The notes: a model not told the origin generated them from the sequence alone. Positions 12,101-27,100 are shown, counted from the first letter of the stretch. The stretch is 64,000 nt of DNA from Antedon mediterranea (GCF_964355755.1 NC_092679.1:19830932-19894931), one strand, 5' to 3'. Program-made: numbers and translations.

Positions 12101-15100
12101 CCCCATGGGATCTGGGTATGAAAGTTAGTAGGTGGGACTATACTATTGAAGCATGGGATTATAAACGGGTTATGTATAGTATATGCAAATCGTGTAATTA
12201 TAACGCAAAGAGGTCTTACAATTGCATTGCAATCCCTGTTTGATGACGCCGTACAGTAGAGAGCCACAGTGATCGCAAAATGTGAATCTTTTATAATTGT
12301 GAACCAAAAACTGATGAGGAACGTTGATCTGAAATCGCATATTCGGATTTTCTGTGTCCTGAAATTAAACAACAAAATATTAGATGAACGGCAAGGAGAG
12401 GGAAGGATTATCTTAAAATGGTTCAATGTTTTCCTTCCTTGCAGCAAACAAAACTTGATTGATACAGTATAAACTGTCAATCTATACATGTCATTTTATA
12501 CTTAATAATGCAAAGCTCTATCTACACTATCAAACTTTATGTGATGTTCCCATGGACATGATGATGTCATATCACTACTATATTTAGGCATATTACTACC
12601 ATATTTGTGCACATCACATTTTTTTTGTCACATAAAGTTTGATAGTGTATACAGACCTTAAGAATCAAATCAATTTAGGGAATTACTCGAAAAAAATATT
12701 CTCAATGTTGAATGTCAATTGCATAAAGTATAAATGCTAAAATGAATGATTAATTAAGTTTTTAAGGTAGAATATCATATATCTTGTGTAAAAGAATAAT
12801 AGTTTTTCCTCACTACTGTAGGTTTAGCCAATTGCACCCCTTCCCCTCCAAATGCCCTTCTGCTCCTTCACTGATCCCCTTCCCCACTCAACTTCTACCT
12901 ACTGTACAATGAAATTCCTTTACCTTGTTTTCCTCTACCCCTACATTTATGTTTAATTATTTTAATTTTAAGATCTTACTATGATACTAGTGGTGGCCTA
13001 CTAATATCTCTTCATCTAAGGGCTTGTTCAGACCTACGGAGTAATGCTTTCATATTGTATGCGGTGTACAACTCTATAGGTCTGAATCAGGAAAAGATTA
13101 GTGGAAGCCACCTCCTACGACACTGATCTTTCGTTTGTTACAACTCAAGGTACTGTACAAGATAAGTGAACGCCGCTTACGATAAGTCATGCAACAACGA
13201 TTTTGCCCTCTAACCAATCAAATTTACTCCTGCATACCAGATGTTTACCCAAATTGGTGACACTTCAGTTTCAAACGAAAAGCAAATCTGAACACTTTGC
13301 TTTTACGAAGCTAATGCTTGCGATACGAACGCATAACTCCATGAATCTGAACATACCCTTAATTTGTTTAGCTAGTTTTACCACCTTTACCAGACTACAG
13401 TAGCTACCTTGTTGGTACCCACTCTCATCTTTTATCTATATTACTCATGTATTTTTTTCTTTCGATTGTATATAAAGCTCTGTCTACGCTATCAAACTAG
13501 TGTGACAAAAAAGTGTGATGTAACCAACAATGGTAGTGCTATTACATCATCATGTCCATATATGGGCACATCATATTTTTTGTCACATAAAGTTTGATAG
13601 TGCATCCAGAGCTTTAAAGATCGCGGTAACACCATCTGTATCCCTTATCATCATAATTTTTAATATTAGCTAGTCTTATATCACCAGACTTTTTTAATTT
13701 GTTACTAGTCTTACCTCACCAGGGTTTAGTTCTTTACATTTAGTGATCATCAAAGTATGACATCGTTTATGAACCACGACAGTACATACTAAAAGAAAAA
13801 ATAAAAATACATTTAAGTATGGAAGGTAAACTGTGCATAAATATACTTGAATCTCCTTAAATTTAAATAAGGATACAACCCACCTTGAATTTTATGGAAA
13901 CTTGTGGGTTAAATAAAAATGTTTTGTTGCCGCTGTTGTGCGTGATTGTATGTTTTAAATTGCTATATTAAATTATTACAAAAAATATTTTTTAGAGCAT
14001 TTCATTTTAAGCTAACTCACTGTAATACTGCATTTAAAAACTGCTTTGTTGATGTAATTCAAAAGCGATTTATTTATTATTCATTGCGCAATGACATTCA
14101 ACAACGACCCTTACCTTGACATTGATAGCCTTGACTGTACAGCCCCCTGTAAACATAATGTAATAAACTTCGTAAAAATGTATTAGGAAAAAAAATGATA
14201 CTAAGTACAGTATATCATTAAAGTATTGGAAAGAATAATTAATAATAAGAATAATATTCATTCTTCTATAAGTGCTTATTGCACAATGCTTCAAAGTGCT
14301 TCACATTATTACCCACTATGACATTTTTTTTTATCAAACATGTATGGAAACATTACATACACCCATAATGCAACTAGTAATCAGCGCAAAGTCTTGATCT
14401 AACCGGCTACCCATTTATACACCTGGGTGTAACATCCAAATATACATACCATATAAACTCTTTACAGTGTGAACAGAATGTTGGTTGTCGTAAAAACGTT
14501 GACATGAATTTGTGACCGTTGATCTGTCGTATTCTCTTGCCTCTAACGGCCAAACGACGCTTGTGCATTGCATTTTCCCTGGCTCGAAATACCCTTTCAC
14601 CGGATGGTGCTTCGGCACCTAAAAATAGATAAAAAAGAGAACAATTACTGTAGTTTTTCATTTAAAGCAATTTACCAAATTTGCCGCCTTTAGTTGAGTG
14701 GTTTACTTTAGTACCCTATGGTTAAAAAAGTGCATGTTAAACATATTAGGAGGAGGTAACTATAGGCACAATATAGTAAAGATGGTACCAATACCAATTG
14801 CCTCGTCCCAATTGAGAAGCAACATCCAATTTTCTTTAAAATATTATCCATTTTGAAATAGATTTATTATAGTTTTCAACTGTGTATGGAATAAATGTAA
14901 AGGTGTTCATTCTGAATGTACTGTACAGTAGGGAAATAAGCTGTTAGGAGCTCATTTTACTAAGCTTCGGCATTATGTGGTAGGGTGGCCAGTTCCTTTT
15001 CACACCACCTTATCCTTCCTAGTAGTATGTTCAACCAGGTAATCATTTACAGCCGAGTACACTGGGAGTGGTCGGGAATTAAACTCGGTCTCTCTGTATG

Positions 15101-18100
15101 ACAATTAAGTGTCCTAACCACTCAGCTACAGTACCAAACTCCTTGTCTATGGAATACCAACTCTAATAGCGTTTTCAATAGAAAAAAATATTTGATGAAT
15201 TGAGTGTACAAACATGTAAACTAAATATAGTACTATTAGTACTAAGAACTATTTGTTTCTTATATTATCTGTTAAAAAATGTGATTGTAAATGTAATTAT
15301 AGATCTTGTGATTCCATATGTGTAGGATTAAAAGGAGATACCATCTGCTAAAGGAATCAAGGGTATTAATCATTTCAATGTAAATTAATTATCAATGATT
15401 TTTAATTAATCCTTTTTAATCAAATACACTTACACTACAATGAATGTACAATGTAGAACAGCATCAAACACCTGGATTTAATAAAGAAACAAAATCTGAT
15501 ATAATTTCAAATTCTTTACAAATTACATTTTCAGTTTTGTTTTTTGGGTTGGTCTACATTAGTCAGTATGTTCAGTTTTCTATGATGTCATTGCCATCAC
15601 CATACCATATATGGTTATGATGTGCCCATATATGGTTGTGAATTGATGAGGTAATTTATTGCCTACTCTCTCATAATACAGTAAATGCTATACAGAGCAG
15701 ATTCAACTTATTATTCAACAAGCCCATAATAGTTATGATACATCAAGTGGTTATAAATATGTCGACACATCCATATTGTATATAGTCATGATGTACCCAT
15801 CATGATGTACCCATATATAGTCATGATGTACCCATATATAGTCATGATGTACCCATATATAGTCATGATGTACCCATAGTCAGATGTGCCCATATATAGT
15901 CATGATGTGCCCATATTTACTGTAGTCATGATGTGCCCTTATACAGTATAGACATGATGTGCCCTTATATAGACATGATGTGCCCTTATATAGACATGAT
16001 ATGCCCTTATATAACCATAATATGCCCTTATATAGTCCTGATGGCATCACACCCATAGAGAGTTCATAACATGTCCGTCTTATAGTAAATGCTACAAAGT
16101 TTGAACAGAGTTATGAATTTCAACTCATTACTCTTTACATCGTCTACGGCTAATTTGCCACTGATGCAGTACACGATAATTGATTACATCATCAACAGCT
16201 TTGCTGATGTCACTGCGCTAAAGTTGTGATGTCACAAACACTAAATATAGCTGATGGTATCTCCCATGATGAAAGAAAATGGTGTAACACACATTAGAAA
16301 ATGTACTTCATATGTAATGAACACAATGAAATGGATGCTTTTTTTTCCGATCTACGTGTGAACTCCAAAAAGCAGTATTTTATTACAAAACAACGTCAAT
16401 AAATCAGTTTTCAATTATCTTGAAGGCGTGAACCAAAATTATAGAAAGTCTTTATATCCTGATACTCAATTTGAAAATATGCTTTTTTTGTTCTTATTCT
16501 TTGAAGCAATTTCATTAGATCAATGAAAGAAAACAATGATTTTTTTTATATTTTTATTTATTTCATAATCTCATTCAACAGCGGGAAACCCGCCCCTTAC
16601 AGAATGGAATGAAATAATTATTACTAAATATTAACTGGAATACCCTTGTCTGATAGGGGTGTTCAAATGATGTATTTTGAGTTGTTCAGCACTTAACTCA
16701 GAAGGGAAACGGGCCAATTTTAGTTTATCCAGTTAAGCTAGGCTCAAACTATACAATGCAAACTTGAATGCTTTGCGGAGAGGTGTAAGTATTCCATTAT
16801 AAGATAGTTCTGAAGGAGGGATGGCACCAGCATGGGGCCAGGGTGCAATTTTTTTTCTTCGTACATAAGTTGGGTACCCATTATGTGAAAGATAGCCGAA
16901 CTACATCCTAAATGTAACTAAAGTAACCCTGTAAATAATCTCTCACTATAAATAAAAAAGAAGTTGCTCATGGTATTCGAACCCCATACATCAACATGTA
17001 AAGTCCATAGTCTAATCCACTCAACTACACAGACGGCTCGACAGAAAGCGTTTGCATTAGCGAATTGTAGCTCAATTCTTACGTCACATCTTATGGATGA
17101 CAAATGAATATTCATGTATATTTTGTGACATTTCGTGAGGGGTCGCCAACTTACTGTACAGTATGTATGAAAAGAAATATCGTGGCCAGGGCTAGAGTTT
17201 GGGAAAGGCAAAATGGCAACAACTAGTTGATAATTTAGTTGCAATCTTTATTTTATTTCGTTCTTTGGTTTTTTTTGCTACAAAAATAATAATCAAAACC
17301 AGGTACTACGGTAAGTAAAATTTCTAGTTGCCCTATGACCTAGAGGATTGTACGGGCATAGGAGATGAGATACAGTAGTTCTCATCATGATAAGATACAC
17401 AGGTATATGCAATTTACTTTTAATTAATTTTTTAATTAATAAATAGAAAAAGGTGTAATGCTGCATATTCATGTTTAGCTGGAAAATCTGTATAATCATA
17501 AAGAACTGTAAATGTATCTATAAAAAAAGTGTGAAAATTAATGTTGCATGAACATTTTAATCAAACTCAATATTGAAACTGTTATACATTTTTAATGTAT
17601 TATATTGAATATTCATATTGAATGACTGGATATTCTCTAAGGATTATAAAAGGTCACGACATTTGCAATAACCAGGTCAATCGGATTTTATAGCGAGTGT
17701 ATACATTTTCATGTAGAAAATGCTTATTATATTTAAATGTTTTTTTAAACAATAAATAATTTATATTATTATATAATAATAAAAAAAGATGTTAAAATTT
17801 CTTTAGCTGTACAGTACGTTTTCTTGATGTGAAGCTTACCAATAAGTAGTGCTCCTAAGAAAAATCGGAAAGCAAAAAAATCCTTATAATTTTTCCAGAT
17901 ATCGGCGAAACTGTACAGTAATACTGTAAAAAAGTGAAAGTTGTTTTTTGTCCCAAAAGCGGAATAAAAGATGATTTGAACCAAGGATACACGAACCAAA
18001 CAACTAAACAGTTCTCCACACAAAAAAAGAAACAGATTTTTTTTTTATTCAACGATTGTTGTCCTAATGTTCAATTTCATGGACTTGATTTTAATTTCTT

Positions 18101-21100
18101 GTTTTTTTAAAGATGGGATCAAAGTTCATCATATCTAATTTCTTTGTCAGATCTTAGAGGAATTAGTTCCTTCATGGTCAATGTTCTAATTTTAGCCAAG
18201 TTTAATTAAATGCGGTTTGTAAAGTACCTAATTGGGATATCTAATGAACGAGGGTTACTATTGGATCGTTCATTTAACATTACTTTAATTGTTTACATAG
18301 CATATCTCACCACAATCTTTTCAAGCTGTATAATTTTGCACTACTAATTTATTTACTAAAAATAACCAAATAGATAATTATGATAGATTTTATTGATAAC
18401 ACCACTTTCTAAATTTTTAATTTGCATTCAAATTAATTCTTGTAAAATTTACAGAAAGTGTTTTGAAAATGATAATGACTATTAAAGCATGTCATATTTA
18501 TCAACTTTTTGTGGCGGTTTTTATCTTCGCAGTTGATTTAAAATAAAATAAATAAAAACTGAATTTGTAGGCAAAACTTTATCATCACTCTGTATTTTGA
18601 TAAATAATTTATATTTTGAATTTTATTGAATGAGTGTTTTGAATTTGCCTTTTTTTTTTCATGTGAACTGTATTGGTATATAAACCTCCGATTTTTATCT
18701 ACAAAAATGTTCTTTTAATTCATATCCCAAATATCATTTCCAACGATTTATTTGTACAGTACATCAACCATGGAAAATGTATTATTTCTGTCAATATAAT
18801 CACTTTTCCCACGTTCTGAATGAAATTACTGTGTTATTGTTCATGATAGAAAATCATGCACAAAGTTTATTTTACGGACAATAGGATTAACTACGGACCA
18901 GCCCATCTTTTAAACATTATGTTTTCATTATAAACAAACCCGACTATAGTAGTAAATTCTTTTAGGTAACTGTACTTACAGGTACAGTCAACTCCAATAA
19001 CGGACTGTAAAATATTTCCATACGGGGAGGTGCCGTATTTACGGGCATATTTTCGTAAGCCTGGTAGCACAAGTGGGAAAATATGAGGAAGTGCAGCATT
19101 TCTGGGGTATACAGTATTTCTGACGATTTGGTAGTACAAGTGTGGGAAATGATGGGGTTGGCCTAATATGTCTGGTTTTCCAGAAAGTCTGATATTTGAA
19201 AATGTGTTTTTAATGTGTTTTTAATGGTAAAAAAAGAATAATTGGGATCTTTTGGACTTCAAGTGTACAGTTCGTAATAAAAATAGTACAGTATTACTGT
19301 ACTGTACTGTATACAGTAGATTTTGTCATGTTTTCTCTTTCTTGTCTTGAAAAAGAAATGATGATGGTGGTTTGTGGAATGCTGGGATGAATTTCTTACT
19401 TTTTGAGTAGGCCTGTAACTTGCTCTTTGTGGAGAACAAGGCATTTGTTGGTTTCTCCAGGTAAGCTACGCACAAAATAGACTTATTCTACTACTGTACT
19501 GTATAACAAAAACAATTTTTTATTTTTATTTGCTAGTTAAAATTTTAAAATTAACTATTACCAGTTGTAATTTTTGAAAAAAATGGTTAAAACTTGTCAG
19601 TCTTAGCAAAGTTACTTGATCTGCCAATTTCTATAATAAATCCTTTTTGTAGTTAATTAATTAATTTACCCAAACAAATTCTTGATTGCTAATTGGTTGG
19701 TAATGTTACAAAGGTTTGCTAGTAGTACAACTGTATTGTGTACTGTAGATAACAATGTAGCTAATGTGAGTGTTTGCACAGATTGCCACATACCATATAA
19801 ATATTTGGACAGTAATAAAATGTGCAATAAAACAATAATAAACAATATTAAAACAATAACATGATCATTATAAATATAGTAAACTAATCTGTTCAGAAAT
19901 TCCTTTTTACGCCCTATTCTGAACTAAAAATCTTCCGAATTCAGTTCGCACAGAATTTACTGTACAATATCTATACCCCATTAACATAACAGTACTTGTA
20001 TGAAATTAATCATGGGATATTGCCGTCCATTCTCGACTCTTCAAAAAGTGTGTTACAAATATTTAATCAACATGAACAAGAGCTGCAGTCTTGAAGGTAT
20101 TTGTAATTATCATCTAGCTTGTGTGATACTTCACTATACTGTATCTGTGTATTGTACAAAGTGCATAAAGCAAGTACTTGGCCAAAATCTAAAAAGGCTT
20201 TTAAATATTCTTCCCAATGTACTGTACTTTGAGTGTGGTTGTTTAACTACTATAAATACTACACTGACTAAAAGCAGGTGAGGGGGAAGCCGGCCCAGGA
20301 CCCAAAAGATAGTTCATCAAATTAAGTTCATCCCTTCATCTCACAATTTTCAGGCCTTGAAACTTTGCTTCCCCTATTTCAAAATCCTGGATTTTTTTAT
20401 TTTATTTTATTCAATTTTCAGGCACAACAATACATGACAATACAGCGGTGCAGCACCCTGAGGATTGCCATGAGTGCAAAGCACTATCGAGATGGCTCTC
20501 CATATACTGCACTAGAACATATAAGACAAACATATACACAAGATGTTCTACATAAACAAAGACTTATTATTAAGTCTTTGGGAGTGGAGTTGTACTGTAA
20601 ATTGTCATGAGAAAAAAACCCTGACATATGACAGGACTTAAACACAGGACCCTTAGATTGGTAGCCAAGCATCATAACCACCAAGCCACAGCTCCACTCC
20701 AGATCCGGCACTGAAAAGTAGTTGAGGGGTTTACACAGACAAATTTATTTGAAAGCAATCTGTTTTATTAGTATTAAATATACTGTTTGTAATTTGAAGT
20801 AGTCCACTCCATGTGAAGAAAATGGGTAACAGTCGGAAGGTAATTCAGGCCTGTTTGTAAGGGAGGATTGACGTACCACCGAGAAAAACATACACAAAAA
20901 GAAGGCTATCAGGATTATATCTGGAGCACCACCACGGTCCCACTCATCAAATTTATTCTTGAATCTTCGCCTTATGAAACTCAATTACATTAACCTCAAC
21001 CGACAAAGTAATTTTCTCTTCTCCTCCATTAACCATGTCCTGCCAAACCATGTCTGCTTTCCTTTTACCTTCAACTCGTCTCTCCATCACCACCACACAC

Positions 21101-24100
21101 AATCTCATAATTAAAAACAACTCATTCCAACACAATATTAATACTCTGGACACACATTATGGAATAATCTATCTCCCTCCATTTTAGAATCTGCCTCCCA
21201 AAAAGAATTTAAAAAAAAATCATATCGTCTCTTATCATTAGCCTGTCATATCTTGACCTGTACCTATCTTTTCCATACTTCTTCCTTTAAAAAAAATTTA
21301 TTTATTTATTTTAATTAATTTTTTTATTTAATTATTTTTTAAATTTATTTATTTATTTTTTTTTAATGTATTTATTATCCTTCAATGAATGCTATATTGT
21401 CGGTTTATCCAGGAAAGCAGGCACGACATAGACTAATATTATAACCTATTACACTCATAAACATATTCATTGTACAGTTGCATAGTGTTTTGTTCAATAT
21501 CTCATATTCAGAAGTGTTCAGAATAAAGGCATTGAAAAACTGCCATTTACTGTAGTTAATTAAAAATGTACTGTAATTGGAACAGCTGTAGTTGAGTAAC
21601 AAGACAAATTACATTATCAGAATTATACATTTCAAAATTCCACTTGAAAACAAACCCTCTCAAACTAAATACCTCTTAAAATAGCCTAAATATTTTGAAA
21701 AGCTCTGTATAATACAGTTGGATGTAATGTTACAGTAAGGCCAGGCAAATAGATAAAAGGGATAGAATGAAACCAAGTTTAATAAAATTGACTATGTGGG
21801 ATGGTTCCCACCAGAGGATGAAGATAACGGATGGCACCGTTATCATAATTTTTATGTATTCTGTTGTAAATTGTTATGAGCCGATATTAAATAAATCAAA
21901 TCAAATAATGGTGCTCTACCGTTTCCTTCTTGTACAGTAAATTTGTTCCTCTTTTCCAAGAGAAGGGCTATTTGTGGTTTATCCAGGTAAGCTACAGGTA
22001 GGCACAAAATAGACTAATAAAATTGACAAGGAAGTCAATTACAGTACGAGTTTAAGTCACAAGTGCCATATGTTATTTTAATTACGGTAGTTATTTTTGT
22101 GTTAAATAAACGCTGAACAAAGGAAAAAGAACTATTGTACATGTATGATTAAATATATCTTTCAATAATAATCAAACATACTGTATTGAATAAAAACCAC
22201 AATAAATTATATGAAGTCATAATTCTATGAATTAAATAAGTCATTTAAACTACTGTATATTTAAAGTTAAAGATGTATTGTCATGAAAAATGAAGATTTA
22301 TAAAATCAGACTTTAATATACGCCATTTTGTGGTTTTAATCAAGTTAATCACTTCCGTAGAAAGAAAAACAGAAAAATATAATGTTTTCACTTATAAAAA
22401 GACAAACTGGACGGCTTAATTCACCTACTGTATTTGCTTTATTTTAAATTATTTAACATTTTTTTCCGCTAAATGGTATAATTCAACACAAAAATTATTG
22501 ATGTACCATATACAGGTACTAAATATTGTGCAATAATTTTGTATTTATTCGTGAGCTGATTTGAAGAAATAAAAGTGAAAAGAACACAAAAAACACCACA
22601 AAAAAAAGGGTTTTTTCGCATATTTTTCAAGGGGACAATTATCTTTAAAATAAACAGCATATCATGCTATTGTATAATCAGTATATTTTTTAGTATTGCA
22701 ATAATACCATATGGCGCAAACACAAATTGAAAACCCTTTTTTGTTCTCACTTACTGGTTCTTACAAAGTGTCAATGACATAAAAAATTGATTTAAAATAA
22801 ATTCAGTGGGTGATTGACGTTGGGAATCTCATTGAGCGTTGTTAAACTGTAATGTATGTTTTTAATGTAATTCTCATTTCTAAAACCCTTTATTTCTCAT
22901 AACACTTATTTCTTAAACTCAATTAAAGATAAAAGTTCAATGACTTATTATAAATTATACTTCTTATTTTGAATCAAACTTAAATTTAATTAAACAGTTG
23001 TTTGAATCAAAGTCTTAATTCAATATTTTGTAGAACATTTTTATCTTATTAAATTTAATGAGAAAATATAAGATTTGTTTGGGGTATAAATCCAAACATC
23101 ATGGGGACAATTTTAAAAACCTGTGGCCGTGTTCACCATTGACACTTACCGGTAGGCTAAGGGAAATATTCTATGTACTGTAAGTAAATACAATTTAAGG
23201 GAAATACTTAAATATTTATTGAGTTCAGTAAAATACTTAATATTTAAGGGAAATATCTCACTTACAATACAGATTCAAGATTCAAGAAATTTTATTTGTC
23301 CATAAAAATGGAAATTCACTTTGCTTGGTAGATTAAAACAACCATAACAAACAAACATAAAAAATGTTTGCAACAATTTAGAACGTGCAGTATTATAACA
23401 GATTAAAATACAAGATAAAAAGTTAAAAATAAAAAACTGTTAAAAATGTAAAACTATTCAAAAATTGCATTATCGTCTTACATTAGAATTAAAAATATGA
23501 ATGCTATTTACAACGAAGGATTTTCTAGTTCTACAAAGATTTGCTCTTGGAGGTCGTTCAGTAAGTGTTATTAGTGAATACAGCCACAGGATGTTCATAA
23601 GGTCCAAAATGATGGTCCTAGCAAAAATACATGGCTTCTTGAAAAACTGACTAATTGGGTTGCAGGGCAAAATTTCATTTTAAAATTTCGTTTAGCAATA
23701 TTGCTAATCAAACTGATTTTTTAGTCAAGAAACATAGTTTTGTATTATTCCCTGGGTTGGCCTATGGTGGACTACTATACAGTAGGATCAAAATGAGGTA
23801 CAGTATGCTAGTATATAGTACTACTTGTATAATAACAATCACTTCTGTTGGTCTCCAAAAAGGGTTGGTTCAAATATATGTGCTTCCAAATAACCATTGT
23901 ATTATCAGTGGGTATTTTTAACCACTATTTTCAAGCTGCCAGTTATTCCCCTGGTTTAATAATAATCGATTATTTCTTTTGCAGGAGAAACAGGACCTTA
24001 ATTTCATAGTTGACACTTTAACTGTAAAATGCAGAAACATTGTGTGTTATCAACAGGAAACCACTTGCCAGTATCTAGTATTAGTAACCCTTTGACTGAC

Positions 24101-27100
24101 ACTATGGTACTGTATTGTTAACAATAACCTGTCAAATCCTGATTGCACAGACATACAGTACTGTACCACTGTATATAAAACAAAGGCTTACATGTCCATT
24201 GCTAGTATCAGGATAGTAGACTGATTCTGTAATCATAAGAAAAGGGTCTAAATTTCACAAATTAAAATGCAAAAGATACAGGTTGCCATTTCTCAGACAG
24301 TTTTTCTGTATTAATTTTGTAATAATATAGTCAACTCTCCTACTGTAATACCGTCGTGGACACTTTTAGGCTGGCCTACTCCATGCTGGCCTATACTATG
24401 TCTGGTTTTCCGGAAAGTCTGGTATTGGGAATGTGTTTTAATGGTAGAAATGAATTTGGGACTGTTTGGACCAAAAGAAAAGTCTGGTTTTGGGAGAGTT
24501 TCCGGTTTTCAGAGACTTCACTGTACTATCAGTAGTACTGTAACAGATTAAACTAGAAAGCCACTCCGAGAGTGCATACCTTAGTCCGCCTACTGTGAAA
24601 TTCTCCTACATAAGATTTCTCCGGTAAAAAAAAAAAATATATATATATATTTGTGTGTGTCTTAATGCTGTTTGTGATTTAGGCTAATTTCACTACAAGA
24701 ATGTGTATGCGAGTTTGGTGTAATGGTTATGTAACAAGCCTTTCAATTAACAATAGCTTCAGTTGACTAACAATAGAGCAGCAACGCGAAAATCAAACGA
24801 GTGAATTTGAAAAGGAAATACAGGTAATATATGTAGGTTTTTCAAACTACTGGCATTAAAAAACGTGCACATTAAATCAAATTATGTTTTAAAATTACAA
24901 TTCAAAAATTATAATTCTTGCCTCTTGTACAAAAATGAAGTTTTTTGGACAAGTAGTTCTCGAGAAAATGCAATTTCAGTATACTTGTTACTTTAAGACT
25001 GCAATTTCAGTATACTTGTTACTTTAAGACTGCTCGCCGGCTTTTGAAAAATTCTCTCCTATCTTTTAACACTAGCAGGTCTGAAAAGTATACTAAAAAG
25101 TGGTCCAGAATTGGGACAATAGTCCCAAAATTTAATGGAATGGTCCTTGACCACATACCTATCTGTATATTCATTTTGGAAAAGATCTTGTAATTACTTT
25201 TTGAGTAATCCTGCTAACAAACAAACAAACAAACGCTACCGATTACATACCTCCTTGGCGGAGGTAAAAAATCGGATACTATACAGTATTTAATGAATAA
25301 ATAAAATGTGTTTGGCTATTTTGGTTTACTAAAGTCTGGTTCCCACTTGGACGCAACACAATAATCTGACCAATCACAATGTTGTATTGTGCCTACATCG
25401 TTGTTTTGCGTCCAAGTACTGTACATCATTACACAGCTCTGTCAACTTACAGCTCTGTCTATATTTTAAAATCAAGATGCCATAAAAACTAATATTTTTT
25501 AACAAAAGTGAGGTTTCATTTAGTTATTCCAGGGTTTAATACAGTTACAATTTCTGTATCTTCTCTTTGTTCTTGAATTGGGTTCACACAACAGATAACA
25601 ACACAAAAGGTATTGTTATGTAATAGTATAAACAGACTGTACCATTGTGTCAGGAGATAGTTCATCAATAATAGGGTATGTTTATACTAGAGTGCTCCAT
25701 GGTTTATAGAACTCTCAAGAATCATATACAGTAGATTTAGAACAATTTCAGCCTAAGCTTATAAATTACCGATGTGAAATTATTGTGTAAAAAATTTAAA
25801 ATACGTACCCTTTCCTTCTGATGATGATCCTTTTAATTCTATGATAATGTGTAATTTACCATGAGGCTCAAGGGGAATCTGAAGAGAAGAAAAGCAAAAA
25901 ATTATTTACCATGAATAGTGTGGGACAGAGTCACTACTGTAGCTAAAGCATCTATAGTACAGGTACAGTACACAAACAATGATGATGAAATCCAATCGAC
26001 TGTAACTTAATTACAACTGTAAAGCCTTGTTTACACTATCAAACTTTATGTGACAAAAAAAGTATATGGACATGATGATGTCATCACTACCATATTTAAG
26101 CATATCACTATCGTATTTGGGTATTGTATCAAATTTCTTTGTCACATAAAATAGTGTAGACAGAGCCTAATATTGTACCGTTTTCAAATACAGTACTGTC
26201 ACTCATTCTTTCACATCATCAAGCAAAACTGCGGAGTTTGTACCATGGAGTAATAATACTCCATGTTTGTACCCACCAGTGAAAACTTTGGATTGGATTC
26301 AAGCCTCTGTAAACATTTTTTTAGCATGGCCACACCACACGAATACAGTGTACAGTGGTATATAAATATGTTCATTATTTTTTATTTATTGTCTCCATGG
26401 TAACAATAAACACATTATTCTTTTCTTGATTTCTACTACCTGTAGTACTGTACAGTAAAGTAACACAATTTGAACACAATGACACAACTACTTGTACAGT
26501 ATCAATGTGTCAGATACAGTAAGCAACAGTGACGAACAAATTGTATTTTTATTTATATTTGACACAATTGATTTGAATGTATTGTTGTTGTTGTTGTTTG
26601 TAGTGTACTTTAAAAAAATACCTGAATCAAATTAATGGAAATTGTGGGGAAAAATGTGGTAAAAAAACTCTTAAGGAAATACTGTAAGAGGTCCATCATT
26701 GGCAATGATCAGATGTACAGTACAGATTATGTACAGTGCTGAAACAAAGGGTTCAATTGTGTACTACTGTATTTAATACAGTACAGTATAATTGCCGGGG
26801 CCCTTATGAGACAAGCCTTCGTTTCTAGTAAGGGTCATAGTTATTTTTGCCACAGTATAACTGAATAACTGTGAGTGTGAGTCAAAGAAAAAAAATGTAT
26901 AATTGTAAAAAAAAAGCATAATCTTCAATTTTGACCAATTTTCAGATACCGTGTACTGTATCGTATCTTTTTATTTTTTAATAAAGGCAAAAAACAAATA
27001 ACCCACCAGGGTCATTTTCCTACTCTTTTAATGTGAGGAAATTTGAATTTTCCTTTATAATTTTATCTAGCCTTCAATCAAACCGAGCACTGTATCTCCC

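Larger units (their letters stand above)
9440..12219 (-). other. nPKC intron 6
   Basis: 2.8 kb. Contains a tRNA-related SINE fragment (9535-9766), a self-nested MITE (9800-10135) and another dispersed repeat (11600-11925). The remainder is AT-rich with no recognised coding sequence. Confidence 0.7.
14619..25808 (-). other. nPKC intron 2 (11.2 kb)
   Basis: No exon of any gene recognised. Contains tRNA-derived SINEs (14985-15135, 16955-17042, 20530-20702), a TAGTCATGATGTACCCATA tandem repeat (15775-16035), the decayed end of a non-LTR retrotransposon (20870-21270), LINE-like 3' tails (around 21800-21900), a palindromic element (23663-23755), an RTE-like tail (25075-25270) and a MITE family 2 fragment (25331-25417). 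A short phrase, tttatccaggtaagct followed by cacaaaatagacta, recurs near 8360, 16725, 19450, 21410 and 21975. From about 17.1 to 19.2 kb the sequence is AT-rich with nothing recognised. Confidence 0.7.

Noticed and set aside
12088-12489. 133-residue minus-strand frame
   Set aside because: Overlaps nPKC exon 6 in another frame; the C1B frame with zinc ligands is the real one.
15775-16035. CRISPR-like array
   Set aside because: Units adjoin without unique spacers and the host is eukaryotic; it is an ordinary tandem repeat.
20365-20711. Open frames of 75-81 residues on both strands
   Set aside because: They coincide with a tRNA-derived SINE.
23470-23921. Open frames around 23.5-23.9 kb
   Set aside because: Overlap dispersed repeat sequence and the small palindromic element; no domain or splice support.
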